Counted from the first letter of the stretch, positions 45,530 to 54,466 are shown. The stretch: DNA of 64,000 nucleotides from JBNJGB01 sp051747385 (GCA_051747385.1 JBNJGB010000005.1:124001-188000), one strand, 5' to 3'. Translations and numbers: made by a program. Notes: generated from the sequence alone by a model not told the origin.

Positions 45530-45835
45530 CTACTCGGCGCCCGGCATGTCCCTCACCAGCTCCTTGAAGCGCCTCCACTCGGTGGCCGGCCAGACCTCGG
45601 TGTGGGCGTGGCCGTAGACGCGGACCAGCGTCGAGACGCGCGTGGCCGTCTCCACGTCCGGCGCCTGGAAGATGTCCAGGTAGTCGTAGGGGCCGAGCAC
45701 GGCGAGGTTCTGGACCCACTCGACGCCGGGGCAGTCGCTCCGGATGCGCTCCATCATGCGGCGCTCGAGATCCTCGAGCTCTCGGGGGGAGCGCATCGCG
45801 CCGGGGGCCAGGCGGGTGAGCATGACGAACTGCAT
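45530..45835 (-). CDS. GYD-domain (ferredoxin-like, DUF3303-type) protein
   Basis: ATG at 45835 follows GAGGAGGACGTG. The 101-residue product, MQFVMLTRLAPGAMRSPREL and LAVLGPYDYLDIFQAPDVET, matches the GYD family (motif GxYDxxxxxxAPDxExxxxxx, here GPYDYLDIFQAPD). These are small dimeric proteins with a ferredoxin-like fold, common in Proteobacteria, with no fixed function. No signal peptide is present. The reading frame can extend upstream into the inverted-repeat element, but without a start signal. Confidence 0.8.
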   Translation of the reverse strand: MQFVMLTRLAPGAMRSPRELEDLERRMMERIRSDCPGVEWVQNLAVLGPYDYLDIFQAPDVETATRVSTLVRVYGHAHTEVWPATEWRRFKELVRDMPGAE

Positions 45836-46000
45836 CACGTCCTCCTCTCGCGGCGGACGCCGCGACGGTGGGGATACGCCGCGGGCACACCTCGAGCGGA
45901 TCCGCCCGGGGTGCGGCGCCTGCGGCTCCGTGGATGTGGGGTGTGCCGTCCAATGTATCGCGCCCGTCGGGGCGTCCACAAGCCGGACCGGAGGAGAGCT

Positions 46001-46163
46001 CAGGGCGGTCGCAAAGTCGACCGCCCTCCCTTGCCTTTGCCCTTGCCCGTGCCCTTGCCTGCTCTCAGACGCGCAGAACCCATCGTTTCCGAGCGGGTGC
46101 AATCGGGCGCCGGGCGCCGTACCGCCGCACGGCCCTCACCTCTCCGACTTTGCGATTGCCCTG
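46001..46163 (+). mobile_element. Miniature inverted-repeat element (family 1), copy C
   Basis: 163 bp from CAGGGCGGTCGCAAAGTCG to CGACTTTGCGATTGCCCTG. Flanking 10-mers are gaggagagct (45991-46000) and gaggagacct (46164-46173), one mismatch. Over its length it is nearly the same as copy A, including the internal GCGCCGGGCGCCGTACCGCC stretch and the TGCCCN hexamers. Confidence 0.88.
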
Positions 46164-46467
46164 GAGGAGACCTCTGTCGCCCGCGAATGTACGACGCCCT
46201 CATGGACGTGGACGTGGACGTGGTCGACCGGGCCTCCTCCAGCCGGGGCGCCCGGTACGCGGGCTGGAAGAGACTGTCGAATGGACGGCCGAGCGCGCCT
46301 GCGGAGCCCGCACACCCACAAATCTGGAGCGCCGGCGTCCCCGCCGGCTTTCGGGCGTTCCGAGCGAGAGACCGCCCCGACTCCGGCCCCCGGAGCGCCG
46401 ACGTCCCGGCGATTGCCGCCGGCGGCGATCTCCGCGACGATGGCGGTGGACCTGCGAGGAGGATGCC
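46164..46467. other. 304-bp spacer before the small lipoprotein gene
   Basis: No gene is recognised. A run of GGACGTGGACGTGGACGTGG near 46204 and Arg-rich frames are present; nothing else stands out. Confidence 0.4.
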
Positions 46468-46896
46468 GTGTTCGATTCGAGACGACGCCCGTTCAACCTC
46501 GGTCTGCTCGTTCCGGTCCTCGCGCTCGTGCTCGGCGCGTGCGCCACGACCGAGCCCCAGGGGCCCGAGGACGACACGGAGATCACGGCCGAGCCTCGCA
46601 TCATGGGCGCGGCGGCCCTGTACGGCACCTGGGCCGACGGGCGAGTGCACTCGCTGACCCTGGACGAGGACGCGACCTTCCTCTGGAACCGCCCCCGCCG
46701 GTGCAGCGAGCCACCCTGCCCGGTCCAACGCCTCGCGGGCGTGTGGCGGGTGGAGGACGACACGCTCGTCGTCGACCCGGCGACCGAGGAGTCGCAACGC
46801 TACTCCTACGAGCTCTCGCAGAACCCCCGGATGCTGGTCCTCACCTCTGCGGACGGCGAGGAGGTCTGGCGTTTCGGCTACGCCAGGAGTCTGTAG
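46468..46896 (+). CDS. Small lipoprotein ending inside a repeat element
   Basis: A GTG at 46468 after GAGGAGG yields a 142-residue lipoprotein (VFDSRRRPFNLGLLVPVLAL, lipobox VLGAC). The mature part is a beta-rich domain of lipocalin-like appearance (AALYGTWADGRVHSLTLDED, LAGVWRVEDDTLVVDP). The last codons, GYARSL then TAG at 46894, lie in the left end of the palindromic element at 46886-47177, so the insertion supplies the stop codon and the natural C-terminus may be slightly longer. Function unknown. Confidence 0.7.
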   Translation: MFDSRRRPFNLGLLVPVLALVLGACATTEPQGPEDDTEITAEPRIMGAAALYGTWADGRVHSLTLDEDATFLWNRPRRCSEPPCPVQRLAGVWRVEDDTLVVDPATEESQRYSYELSQNPRMLVLTSADGEEVWRFGYARSL

Positions 46897-47177
46897 GGTA
46901 TTGCGGACCGAGCGAGCCCGAGACGATCTCGTCCAGATCGGCGTTCGACGGTTCCGTTGGCAGCGCGAAGCGCTGCCGCGCTGGCCCTAAGGGCCAGGAG
47001 AGCCGGCGACCGCAGGGAGCCGGAGGACCATTAGGTTCGGCGGAGGGTTCTCGGACGTCGAGCAGCGCGGAGCGCTGCGTGCGCTGGCCCTAAGGGCCAG
47101 GAGAGCCGGCGACCAGAGGGAGCCGGAGGACGGAAGCGGCCGGGAGTCGCGACGGGAGCATATGCGCTACAGGCTCC
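46886..47177 (+). repeat. Palindromic element (family 2), expanded copy
   Basis: The left end GGAGTCTGTAGGGTATTGC and right end GCATATGCGCTACAGGCTCC are inverted repeats of each other with a few mismatches. Between them lie hairpins GCAGCGCGAAGCGCTGC and CTGGCCCTAAGGGCCAG followed by GAGAGCCGGCGACC. This hairpin block occurs twice in tandem (about 46960-47030 and 47061-47131), unlike the single block in the 57-kb copy. The 10-mer CAGGAGTCTG is found at 46884-46893 and 47178-47187. Outside the tandem block the two copies are almost identical. Confidence 0.8.
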
Positions 47178-47199
47178 CAGGAGTCTGCGACAGGCGTCG

Positions 47200-48657
47200 C
47201 TACGCTGCGCGCCGCTCTTCCGCCCAGCGGGCGGGCGGCACCCAGCCCCCGAAGCGCCGCTCCAAGGCGAGGGCCCCGCCGATGGCCACGTGGTCCTCGC
47301 CGTGCACGGCGGCCACCTGCACGCCGAGGGGGAGGCCGGCGTCGTCGAGCCCCAGGGGGACCTGGGTGACGGGAAGCTCCATGGCGTTGAGGATGGCCGT
47401 GTAGACCCAGCGGAAGCCCGTGAACATCGGCGTGTAGTGACGCGGGGCCACCGAGGCGTATGGCGGATAGAGCATCACGCCGCCGGGCCCGATGCGCTCG
47501 ACGACCTCCTCGCGGAGATCGCGCCCCATGTGCACGAAGTAGCGGATACGCTGCTCCGACATCCCGGCGACCCGCTCGAGCCCGGCGAGGAGGATCGCCG
47601 GCAGGGTGTGGGGCGAGCGCCGAACGGCCCATCGGAGGAGCTCCCGCCCCATCCGGAACCGGCGACCGTCGCCCAGGAGATCCGCGAAGCTGGTGTCGGC
47701 GGCGGCGTCCATCATGGACGACCAGATGTCGAAGGAGCTCCGGAGCCCCGTGATGCGGGCCGTGGTGATCCTGGCGCCGGCGTCCTCCAGGGCCGCGGCG
47801 GCCCGCTCCTGGGCCTCCCGGAGCTGGCGGCTCACGGGCGTCCGTCCGTTGTCCGGGACGTGCAGCACGCGGAGGCCGTCGAGGTCCACGGCGTCCGGAT
47901 CGCCGAGCGTCCACTCCCGGCAGCCCCCGTCGCGACCGTCGGGCCCGGCCAGGATGCGCAGCAGGGGCATGAGGTCCTCCGCCCGCCGCGCCAGGGGCCC
48001 GGTCGTGAGGTAGCGGAGGGCGTCGTTCTCCGCGAGGGGGAACTGCCCCGTCCCGGGCACCATCCCGCCCGTGGGCTTGTGGCCGAACACGCCGTTGAAG
48101 AACGCCGGCATGCGGATGGAGCCCCCGATGTCCGAACCGAGGCCGAACGGAGACGCGCCGGAGGCCACGATGGCGCCCTCCCCGCCGGAGCTTCCGCCCA
48201 CGATGCGGCCGGGATCGTACGGGTTGTTCGTGCGGCCATAGACACGGTTGTTGCTCTCCATCCACATGCACAGCTCGGAGAGGTTGGTCACGCCCAGAGG
48301 GATCGCCCCGGCGCCCCGGAGCCGTCCGACCGCCGTCGCGTCCTCGCCGGCCACGACCCCGCGGCGCGAGACGAGCCCGGCCGTGTGGGGCATCCCCTCC
48401 AGAGCGAAGCACTCCTTGATGGTACACGGCACGCCGTGGAGCGGCGGCAGGTCCCGGTCGCCCCCGGCCACGCGCTCGTCCGCCCTCCGCGCCTCGTCCA
48501 GGGCCGCCTCGAAGCGATCCCGGACCACGGCGTTGAGGATCGGGTTCACGCGGCGTACGTGCTCGGCGTGGGCGAGGACGACCTCCTCCGAGGTGACCTC
48601 GCGGCGACGGATCATGGCGGCCAGCTCCGTGGCCGAGCGTAGCAACAGTGGGTTCAT
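47200..48657 (-). CDS. Amidase-signature-family hydrolase
   Basis: The 485-residue protein begins MNPLLLRSATELAAMIRRRE. The Ser-cisSer-Lys triad is complete: Lys in PCTIKECFALEG, the cis-Ser and nearby Gly in GGSSGGEGAIVAS, and the nucleophile in GLGSDIGGSIRMPAFFNGVF. HGVPCTIKE and GGSSGGE are the amidase signature. The size and the SNNRVYGRTNNPYDPGRIVG stretch fit fatty-acid-amide-hydrolase-2-like enzymes rather than GatA, and no gatC or gatB is near. It hydrolyses an amide bond; the substrate is unknown. The C-terminal end (RWAEERRAA) reads up to the repeat element. Confidence 0.88.
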   Translation of the reverse strand: MNPLLLRSATELAAMIRRREVTSEEVVLAHAEHVRRVNPILNAVVRDRFEAALDEARRADERVAGGDRDLPPLHGVPCTIKECFALEGMPHTAGLVSRRGVVAGEDATAVGRLRGAGAIPLGVTNLSELCMWMESNNRVYGRTNNPYDPGRIVGGSSGGEGAIVASGASPFGLGSDIGGSIRMPAFFNGVFGHKPTGGMVPGTGQFPLAENDALRYLTTGPLARRAEDLMPLLRILAGPDGRDGGCREWTLGDPDAVDLDGLRVLHVPDNGRTPVSRQLREAQERAAAALEDAGARITTARITGLRSSFDIWSSMMDAAADTSFADLLGDGRRFRMGRELLRWAVRRSPHTLPAILLAGLERVAGMSEQRIRYFVHMGRDLREEVVERIGPGGVMLYPPYASVAPRHYTPMFTGFRWVYTAILNAMELPVTQVPLGLDDAGLPLGVQVAAVHGEDHVAIGGALALERRFGGWVPPARWAEERRAA

Positions 48658-48715
48658 GGGGGCGTCTCCTCCTGCGTGTCGCGCCCCAGGATACAGGCCC
48701 GACGCGGCGAGCTGA

Positions 48716-50668
48716 TCAAAGGCGATGGGCCAGGCGCTTCATCAGCCCCGGCAGGGCCTCGGCGTCCGCCGGGAGCACGACGCCGTGCGCGCCGGCCGCG
48801 AGGGCCGCGGACGCCACCGGACCGAGGCGATCCGGCCGGCCGACGGCCTCCGTGGGGTCCACCACCACCGGGAGGTGCGTGCGCTCCCGCAGCACGGGGA
48901 TGGCCGTCACGTCGAGCGTGGCGTGCGTCGCGGTCTCGAAGGTCCGGATCCCGCCCTCGCAGAGCACCACCTGCTGATTTCCGTGGGCCAGGACCACCTC
49001 CGCGGCCGCAAGCCACTCGTCGACGGACGCCATGAGGCCCCGCTGGAGCAGGATGGGCCGGTCCACCTTCCCGGCGGCCTCCAGGAGCACGAAGTCCTGC
49101 ATGCTCCGGGCGCCGATCCGGAGCATGTCCGCGGCGCCCGCGGCCCGGCGAAGCTCCGCCGGGGTGGCGACGGAGACGACCACCGGGAGGCCGGAGGCAT
49201 GGCCTGCCTCGATGGCGGCCGCGACCCCGCGCTCGTCGAAGCGACCGCCGTGGAGCAGCCGCGCCCCGGCGCCCGCCGCCGCTCGGGCCGCCGCTCGAGT
49301 GGCGGCCGGGTCCGCCCCGGCCGGGAGCCTGGCGAGGACCACCGGCCGCTCGCCCCCGACGTCCACCCCGGCGACGTGGATCACCGTGTCCTCCGCCCGC
49401 TGGGCCCGGGACGCCAGGCGATACGGCTTGCGTTCCAGGGCCTCCAGGACCTCGAGCTCCAGCGAGGGCGCCTCCGGAGCCCGGCGCGAGGGGCGCTCCG
49501 GGGGGATTCGAGGCTCCGCGGGGCGGGTCTCCTTGACGTTCCGCGCCGGATACGAGCCGAGCACCTTGAGGAAGCGCGCCCGCCCCGCCAGCTCGTGGAG
49601 CGCCTCTCGGACGCCCTCGTCCGCCACGTTGCCCTCGAAGTCCACGTAGAACAGGTACTCCCAGGGCGTCTTGGGCCGGGGGCGCGACTCCAGCTTCGTG
49701 AGGTTCAGGTGGTGCTCGGCCAGCACGTTGAGGCAGGTCAGCAGCGCCCCCTCCTCGTGGCCGGTGGCGAAGATGATGGAGGTCTTGCAGGGGAAGCGGA
49801 GGTCGTAGCGCACCGGCTCGCGGGCCACCACCAGGAAGCGCGTGTAGTTCTCCCGCTGGTTGGCGATGTTCCGCTTGATCACGTGCAGCCCGTACAGGCG
49901 CCCCGCCTCCTCGCTGGCGATGGCAGCCTGGGAGAGGTCCTGGTCCTCCGCCACCTTCTTCACCGCCATGGCGGTGTCCACGAAGGCCTCCGCGTGGCAG
50001 TGCTCCAGCCCGGACAGGAAGCGGCTGCACTGGTCCAGGGCCGGCGCCTGGGAGTAGATGCGCCGGATGTGGCTCAGGGGCACCGGTTGCGGGGCCAGCA
50101 GGACGTGGTCCACCCGCTGGATCTCCTCGCCCACCACCGCCAGGTCCATGCGCGCCAGGAGATCGTAGGCGGCGTTGATGGAGCCGGCGGTCGTGTTCTC
50201 GACCGGCAGGACCCCGTAGTCCGCCTCGCCCGCGGCCACGGACTCCATCATCTCCTCGAAGGTCGGGTGCCCCTGCAGCGTGGCCGCCTGATCCCGCGCG
50301 CCGAAGTGGCGCTGGGCCGCCAGGTGCGAGTAGCTCCCGTCGGTGCCCTGGTAGGCGACGACCAGCGTGTCCTTGTCGGCCGCCTCGGGGCGCTCCGTCA
50401 GGAGCTCCTGCTGGACGCGCACGGAGTGATCCAGGATCTGGCGGAACACCTCGGTGACGAAGAACCCGTCGAGGCCCAGGTCGCGCCCCAGCTCCACCAG
50501 CTCTCCCAGGTGCTCCTCCTCGCGGGCCCGGTCCCGGAGGAAGCTGGCCCCCTCCTTCTTGTAGCCGGCCACCTCGGAGACGACGCTCCGCCGCTCCGCC
50601 AGGGCCTCCACGATGGCGCGGTCGACCTCGTCGATCCGCCTCCGAAGCTCGCTCAGTTCGTCCGCCAT
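48716..50668 (-). CDS. pheA: Chorismate mutase-prephenate dehydratase with a degenerate DAHP-synthase tail
   Basis: The 650-residue protein starts MADELSELRRRIDEVDRAIV, an AroQ chorismate mutase (about 1-90). A prephenate dehydratase domain (about 103-280) has VAYQGTDGSYSHLAAQRHFG, ADYGVLPVENTTAGSIN and NYTRFLVVAR. An ACT domain (about 290-370) with LTCLNVLAEHHLNLTKLESR senses phenylalanine. A Pro-rich linker leads to a C-terminal domain (about 430-650) that resembles DAHP synthase of the Ib/KDO8P type: ADMLRIGARSMQDFVLL, PILLQRGLMASVDEWL, VLCEGGIRTFETATHATLDV. Its metal and substrate residues are changed (see the finding). The first two activities lead to phenylpyruvate for phenylalanine synthesis. 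Confidence 0.9.
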   Translation of the reverse strand: MADELSELRRRIDEVDRAIVEALAERRSVVSEVAGYKKEGASFLRDRAREEEHLGELVELGRDLGLDGFFVTEVFRQILDHSVRVQQELLTERPEAADKDTLVVAYQGTDGSYSHLAAQRHFGARDQAATLQGHPTFEEMMESVAAGEADYGVLPVENTTAGSINAAYDLLARMDLAVVGEEIQRVDHVLLAPQPVPLSHIRRIYSQAPALDQCSRFLSGLEHCHAEAFVDTAMAVKKVAEDQDLSQAAIASEEAGRLYGLHVIKRNIANQRENYTRFLVVAREPVRYDLRFPCKTSIIFATGHEEGALLTCLNVLAEHHLNLTKLESRPRPKTPWEYLFYVDFEGNVADEGVREALHELAGRARFLKVLGSYPARNVKETRPAEPRIPPERPSRRAPEAPSLELEVLEALERKPYRLASRAQRAEDTVIHVAGVDVGGERPVVLARLPAGADPAATRAAARAAAGAGARLLHGGRFDERGVAAAIEAGHASGLPVVVSVATPAELRRAAGAADMLRIGARSMQDFVLLEAAGKVDRPILLQRGLMASVDEWLAAAEVVLAHGNQQVVLCEGGIRTFETATHATLDVTAIPVLRERTHLPVVVDPTEAVGRPDRLGPVASAALAAGAHGVVLPADAEALPGLMKRLAHRL

Positions 50669-50717
50669 CCGAACCTCCAGGGCCGGGAGGATAGCGGAAA
50701 CGGCGCTCGAACACTCA

Positions 50718-51086
50718 TCAGCGCCACCAGGCGAAGGCCAGCGCGAGCCAGCCGACGATGAGCGCCGTGCCCCCGATGGGCGTGATGGCGCCGAGCCAGG
50801 CCGAGCCCGTCAGGACCAGCAGGTAGAGCGTCCCGGAGAAGATCACGATCCCCGCCAGGAAGGCCCATCCCGCGACGCGCCCGGCCGTCCCGACCTCCCC
50901 GCGCGCCAGCAGCACCGCCACGAGCACCAGCGCCAGGGCGTGCCAGAGCTGATAGCTCGCGGCGGTGTCCCAGACCTCCAGCATCCGGGGCGCCACCTCC
51001 TCGCGCAGGCCGTGGGCGCCGAACGCCCCCGCGGCCACCCCGATCGCGCCCAACAGGGCCCCCACGCTCCCGAACCACCGCTCCAT
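50718..51086 (-). CDS. DUF423 membrane protein
   Basis: ATG at 51086 follows AGGGAGG. The 122-residue protein starts MERWFGSVGALLGAIGVAAG and has four hydrophobic segments, with the family marks GAFGAHGLRE and YQLWHALALVLVAVLLAR and FSGTLYLLVLTG. DUF423 (YgdD-like) proteins are small inner-membrane proteins of unknown function. It is 21 bases downstream of the DUF1499 gene in the same direction and probably shares its promoter. Confidence 0.88.
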   Translation of the reverse strand: MERWFGSVGALLGAIGVAAGAFGAHGLREEVAPRMLEVWDTAASYQLWHALALVLVAVLLARGEVGTAGRVAGWAFLAGIVIFSGTLYLLVLTGSAWLGAITPIGGTALIVGWLALAFAWWR

Positions 51087-51107
51087 CACCGTCCTCCCTG
51101 CCACCCG

Positions 51108-51812
51108 CTACAGCCGTCCGCCCAGGTCCTCCAGGAAGAGACGGATGCGCTCCGCGTTCACGCCCAGGTCCCCCTCTCCCTGCCTGGACCGCGAGCGGAC
51201 GTCCACGATCGATCCGCCGCCCTCCCGTCGGGCCCGGAGCACCAGGTCGTCGCGGAAGCGGAACACGGCGGTCCGGGCCGTGGCCTCCAGCCGCCCGGCC
51301 TCGGGATCGGCGACGTGCACGGTCCAGCCGCGATCCCGCGCCAGGTCGGCGGCGGCGCGGACGACCTCCCCGGGCCGGACGTCGACGTGCAGCGAGGAGA
51401 GCCCGGGCCAGGCCTGCCGGACCTCGGGGGCGAAGGACCCGGGGTAGGACAGGTCCTCGTCCCGCAGCGCGTCCAGGTCGGCCACGGCCCGGAAGGCCGG
51501 AGGATCCTCCAGATCCGTGCTCACGTCGTTCAGCACCGGCGCGTCCTGCGCGCCCGCCAGGACGATCCCCACCACGGCGACCGGGACGAGCGCCACGCCG
51601 CCCACGAGCGAGCCCCTCGCGCGCGCCCCGCGCACCATCAGGACCAGCCCCGTCAGCACCGCGGTGAGGGACAGAGCCAGCCCGGCCAGCATGATCCGGA
51701 ATCCGAGCATCGGCTCGACGGCGCCCACCGTGGCGAGCAGCGGCCCGAGGCCGAAGATCCCGGCGGCCGCGAGCGCGAACGCCGGTGCGACCCCTCCGAA
51801 AGCGTCCTTCAC
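51108..51812 (-). CDS. DUF1499 domain membrane protein
   Basis: The GTG at 51812 after GAGGAGGGGAC gives 234 residues. Three hydrophobic helices lie in the first 100 residues (GVAPAFALAAAGIFGLGPLL and two more). The C-terminal half shows the DUF1499 pattern: DLSYPGSFAPEVRQAWPGLS, AAADLARDRGWTVHVADPEA, GRLEATARTAVFRFRDDLVL and SIVDVRSRSRQGEGDLGVNA. The family is uncharacterised, often found in membrane or chloroplast contexts. It diverges from the HMG-CoA reductase fusion gene across about 240 bp that should hold both promoters. Confidence 0.82.
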   Translation of the reverse strand: MKDAFGGVAPAFALAAAGIFGLGPLLATVGAVEPMLGFRIMLAGLALSLTAVLTGLVLMVRGARARGSLVGGVALVPVAVVGIVLAGAQDAPVLNDVSTDLEDPPAFRAVADLDALRDEDLSYPGSFAPEVRQAWPGLSSLHVDVRPGEVVRAAADLARDRGWTVHVADPEAGRLEATARTAVFRFRDDLVLRARREGGGSIVDVRSRSRQGEGDLGVNAERIRLFLEDLGGRL

Positions 51813-52050
51813 GTCCCCTCCTCGTCCCGTGGTGCGAGCGAAGCCCACCACACCGGCACCCGTCAAGCGGCGCGCAGGCCCTCGTGCGCCGCCTCGAAGC
51901 CCGGTACCCGAGCCCTCGGCGGCGGCACGACGGCGGCGGCGAGCCCCCCGACCTGCACGGTCCCCGCGCGGCGCATCGCAGAAATCGGGCGTTGCCCCGG
52001 GACGCCTCCGTCGCTATGTGGGGGTGTCCCCCACCGCCTCGGAGCCCGGC

Positions 52051-54393
52051 ATGACCTCGCCCAAGCGAAGCTCCCGCATCCCCGGCCTGTACAAGCTGGC
52101 CCCGGAAGAGCGCCTCCGCCGCGTCCAGGAGTTCGCCGGCCTGTCGGAGGAGGACCTGGCCGTCCTGCGCGGAGGCGATCCGCGCGCCCTCGCCCGCGCC
52201 GACAAGATGATCGAGAACGTGGCGGGCCTCTTCCACCTGCCGGTGGGCATCGCCGCCAACTTCCGCATCGACGGCGCCGATCGCATCGTGCCGATGGTCA
52301 TCGAGGAGCCGTCCGTCGTCGCCGCCTCGTCCAACGCGGCCCGGCTCCTGCGCAGCCAGGAGGGCATCGTCACGGACGCCTCGCCGCCGGTGATGATCGG
52401 CCAGATCCAGCTCTGCGACGTCCCGGACGTGGAGGCGGCGCGGGTCGCGCTGGAGGAGGCCGCCGACCGCCTGGTGGAGCACGCCGACGAGGGCCACCCC
52501 CGCCACGTCGCGCGGGGCGGCGGCGCGCGGGACCTCCGGGTCCGCACCTTCCCCGACACCGCCATCGGGCCGATGGTGGTCGTCCACCTCCTGGTCGACG
52601 TGCGCGACGCCATGGGCGCCAACCTGGTGAACGCCATGGCCGAGGCGGTGGCCCCGGAGTGCGAGCGGCTGAGCGGCGGCCGGGCCTACCTGCGCATCCT
52701 CTCCAACCTGGCCGACGAGCGCCTGGTCCAGGCCGAGGGGCGGGTACCGCTGGAGCGCCTGGCCCGACCGGACCTGGGCTACGGGGGCGCCGAAGTGGCC
52801 GATCGCATCGTCCGGGCCAGCGTCTTCGCCGAGGTGGACCCGTACCGGGCCGCCACCCACAACAAGGGCATCATGAACGGCGTGGACGCCTTCCTGCTGG
52901 CCACCGGTCAGGACTGGCGCGCCGTGGAGGCCGGCGCCCACGCCTGGGCCGCCCGGGGTGGGCGCTACACGGCCATGGCGACGTGGCGTCGGGAGGACGA
53001 CGCCCTGGTCGGGCGCATCACCCTGCCCATGCAGGTGGGGATCGTCGGCGGCGTCGTGAAGGTCCACCCGGCCGTGAAGGTGCTGCTCCGGGTGCTCGGG
53101 GCGGAGCGCGCCGACGACGTGGGCCGCGTGGCCGCCGCGGTGGGCCTGGCCCAGAACCTCGCGGCCATCCTGGCCCTGGCCACCGAGGGAATCCAGCGCG
53201 GACACATGTCCCTGCACGCCCGCAACATCGCCGCCGCGGCGGGGGCGACGGGCCGGGAGATCGACCACATCGTGGCCGAGATGATCCGCCGCCGGACCAT
53301 CACCCACGCCGCCGCGGAGTCCATCCTCCGCGAGAGCCAGGAGGAGGCGGCCGCCGACCAGGGGGCCCCCCTCACCCGGGGCGAGCTCCTGTCCATCCGC
53401 GACCGGGCGTGGCCGCGCATCGAGGCGCTCCTGGCCGAGATCGTGGACCGCGACGCCCGGGAGGGCTCCCTGGACCACATGATCTGGTACCAGATGGACA
53501 CGGGCGGCAAGCGCCTCCGGGCCCTCATCCCCCTCATGGTCTACCGGGCCTTCGGGGGCGAGCCCGACGAGGCGGTGCCCCTCGCCGCAGCCCTGGAGCT
53601 CCTGCACAACGCGACCCTCATCCACGAGGACGCCGAGGGCCGCATCCGCCAGCGCCGGGGACAGGACACCCTGTGGGTCCGCTTCGGCCTGGACCAGGCC
53701 ATCAACTGCGGCGACGGCATGCACTACGTCGCCCTGAGGTGCCTCGGCCAGCTCTCCCATCCGCCGGAGCGCGTGCGCGAGTTGGAGCGGATGCTCGTCG
53801 AACGCATGACCCGGGTCATCGAGGCCCAGGTCGCCGCCCGGAGACGCGACGGGGCCCTCGACCGCTGCCTGGAGATCACGCGCGACCGCACCGGCGGCCT
53901 CTTCGCGCTCGCCATCGCCGGCGCGGCTGCCCTGACCGGGGCGGAGGCGAGGCTGGTCGACCGCCTGGAGACCATCGGCGGCCTCCTGGGCGTGGTCTTC
54001 CAGATCCAGGACGAGCTGCTCGACCTGACGGGCGGCAAGCCCGGCGCGCCGCGCGGTCGCGACATCGTCGACGGGAAGGTGGGGCTCCTGGTGGCCCACT
54101 GCCTGCAGCACGCCGACGAGCCCGACCGGGAGGCCCTGCGGGCCATCCTCCGCAAGGCCGGACGGGACACCGGTCCGGACGACGTGGCGCGGGCGCTGCA
54201 GCTCCTGGAGTCCCAGGGGTCCCTGCAGTGGGCGGGCGACGTCCTCCAGGACCACCAGGAGCGCGTCGACCGTCTTGCCGAGGAGCTGGATCACCCCGCG
54301 GCGGCCCGGCTCGTGGCCGGGATCGGAGACCTCTTCCTGGCGCCCCTCCTGGCGCGCGTGCAGACCATCCTGAGCGACGACGCCGGGGTTTGA
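52051..54393 (+). CDS. HMG-CoA reductase fused to a prenyl-synthase-like domain
   Basis: ATG at 52051 follows CGGAGCC; a GTG at 52024 is possible. The 780-residue protein has class II HMG-CoA reductase in residues 1-430: ENVAGLFHLPVGIAANFRID, MVIEEPSVVAAASSN-like segment, MGANLVNAMAEAV, NKGIMNGVDAFLL and GHMSLHARNIAAAAGA. Residues about 450-775 form a trans-prenyltransferase fold: DTGGKRLRALIPLMVYRAFG, LLHNATLIHEDAEGRIRQRR (first Asp motif, altered), and GVVFQIQDELLDLTGGKPG (second motif, DELLD). HMGR supplies mevalonate; the second domain would join isoprenoid diphosphates. The two steps lie far apart in the pathway, and the fusion is unusual. Confidence 0.88.
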   Translation: MTSPKRSSRIPGLYKLAPEERLRRVQEFAGLSEEDLAVLRGGDPRALARADKMIENVAGLFHLPVGIAANFRIDGADRIVPMVIEEPSVVAASSNAARLLRSQEGIVTDASPPVMIGQIQLCDVPDVEAARVALEEAADRLVEHADEGHPRHVARGGGARDLRVRTFPDTAIGPMVVVHLLVDVRDAMGANLVNAMAEAVAPECERLSGGRAYLRILSNLADERLVQAEGRVPLERLARPDLGYGGAEVADRIVRASVFAEVDPYRAATHNKGIMNGVDAFLLATGQDWRAVEAGAHAWAARGGRYTAMATWRREDDALVGRITLPMQVGIVGGVVKVHPAVKVLLRVLGAERADDVGRVAAAVGLAQNLAAILALATEGIQRGHMSLHARNIAAAAGATGREIDHIVAEMIRRRTITHAAAESILRESQEEAAADQGAPLTRGELLSIRDRAWPRIEALLAEIVDRDAREGSLDHMIWYQMDTGGKRLRALIPLMVYRAFGGEPDEAVPLAAALELLHNATLIHEDAEGRIRQRRGQDTLWVRFGLDQAINCGDGMHYVALRCLGQLSHPPERVRELERMLVERMTRVIEAQVAARRRDGALDRCLEITRDRTGGLFALAIAGAAALTGAEARLVDRLETIGGLLGVVFQIQDELLDLTGGKPGAPRGRDIVDGKVGLLVAHCLQHADEPDREALRAILRKAGRDTGPDDVARALQLLESQGSLQWAGDVLQDHQERVDRLAEELDHPAAARLVAGIGDLFLAPLLARVQTILSDDAGV

Positions 54394-54466
54394 TCTTGCC
54401 CGAATCCGCCCCCTGTGCGGGAATGTCGCCGCTCCCACACAGCACACCGTGCCAAGGAGGATCGCC

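Noticed and set aside
46886..47187. 10-bp CAGGAGTCTG repeat as a target duplication of the family 2 element
   Set aside because: It overlaps the terminal repeat itself on the left, and the other copy in yjbQ shows no comparable duplication, so the insertion mechanism stays open.
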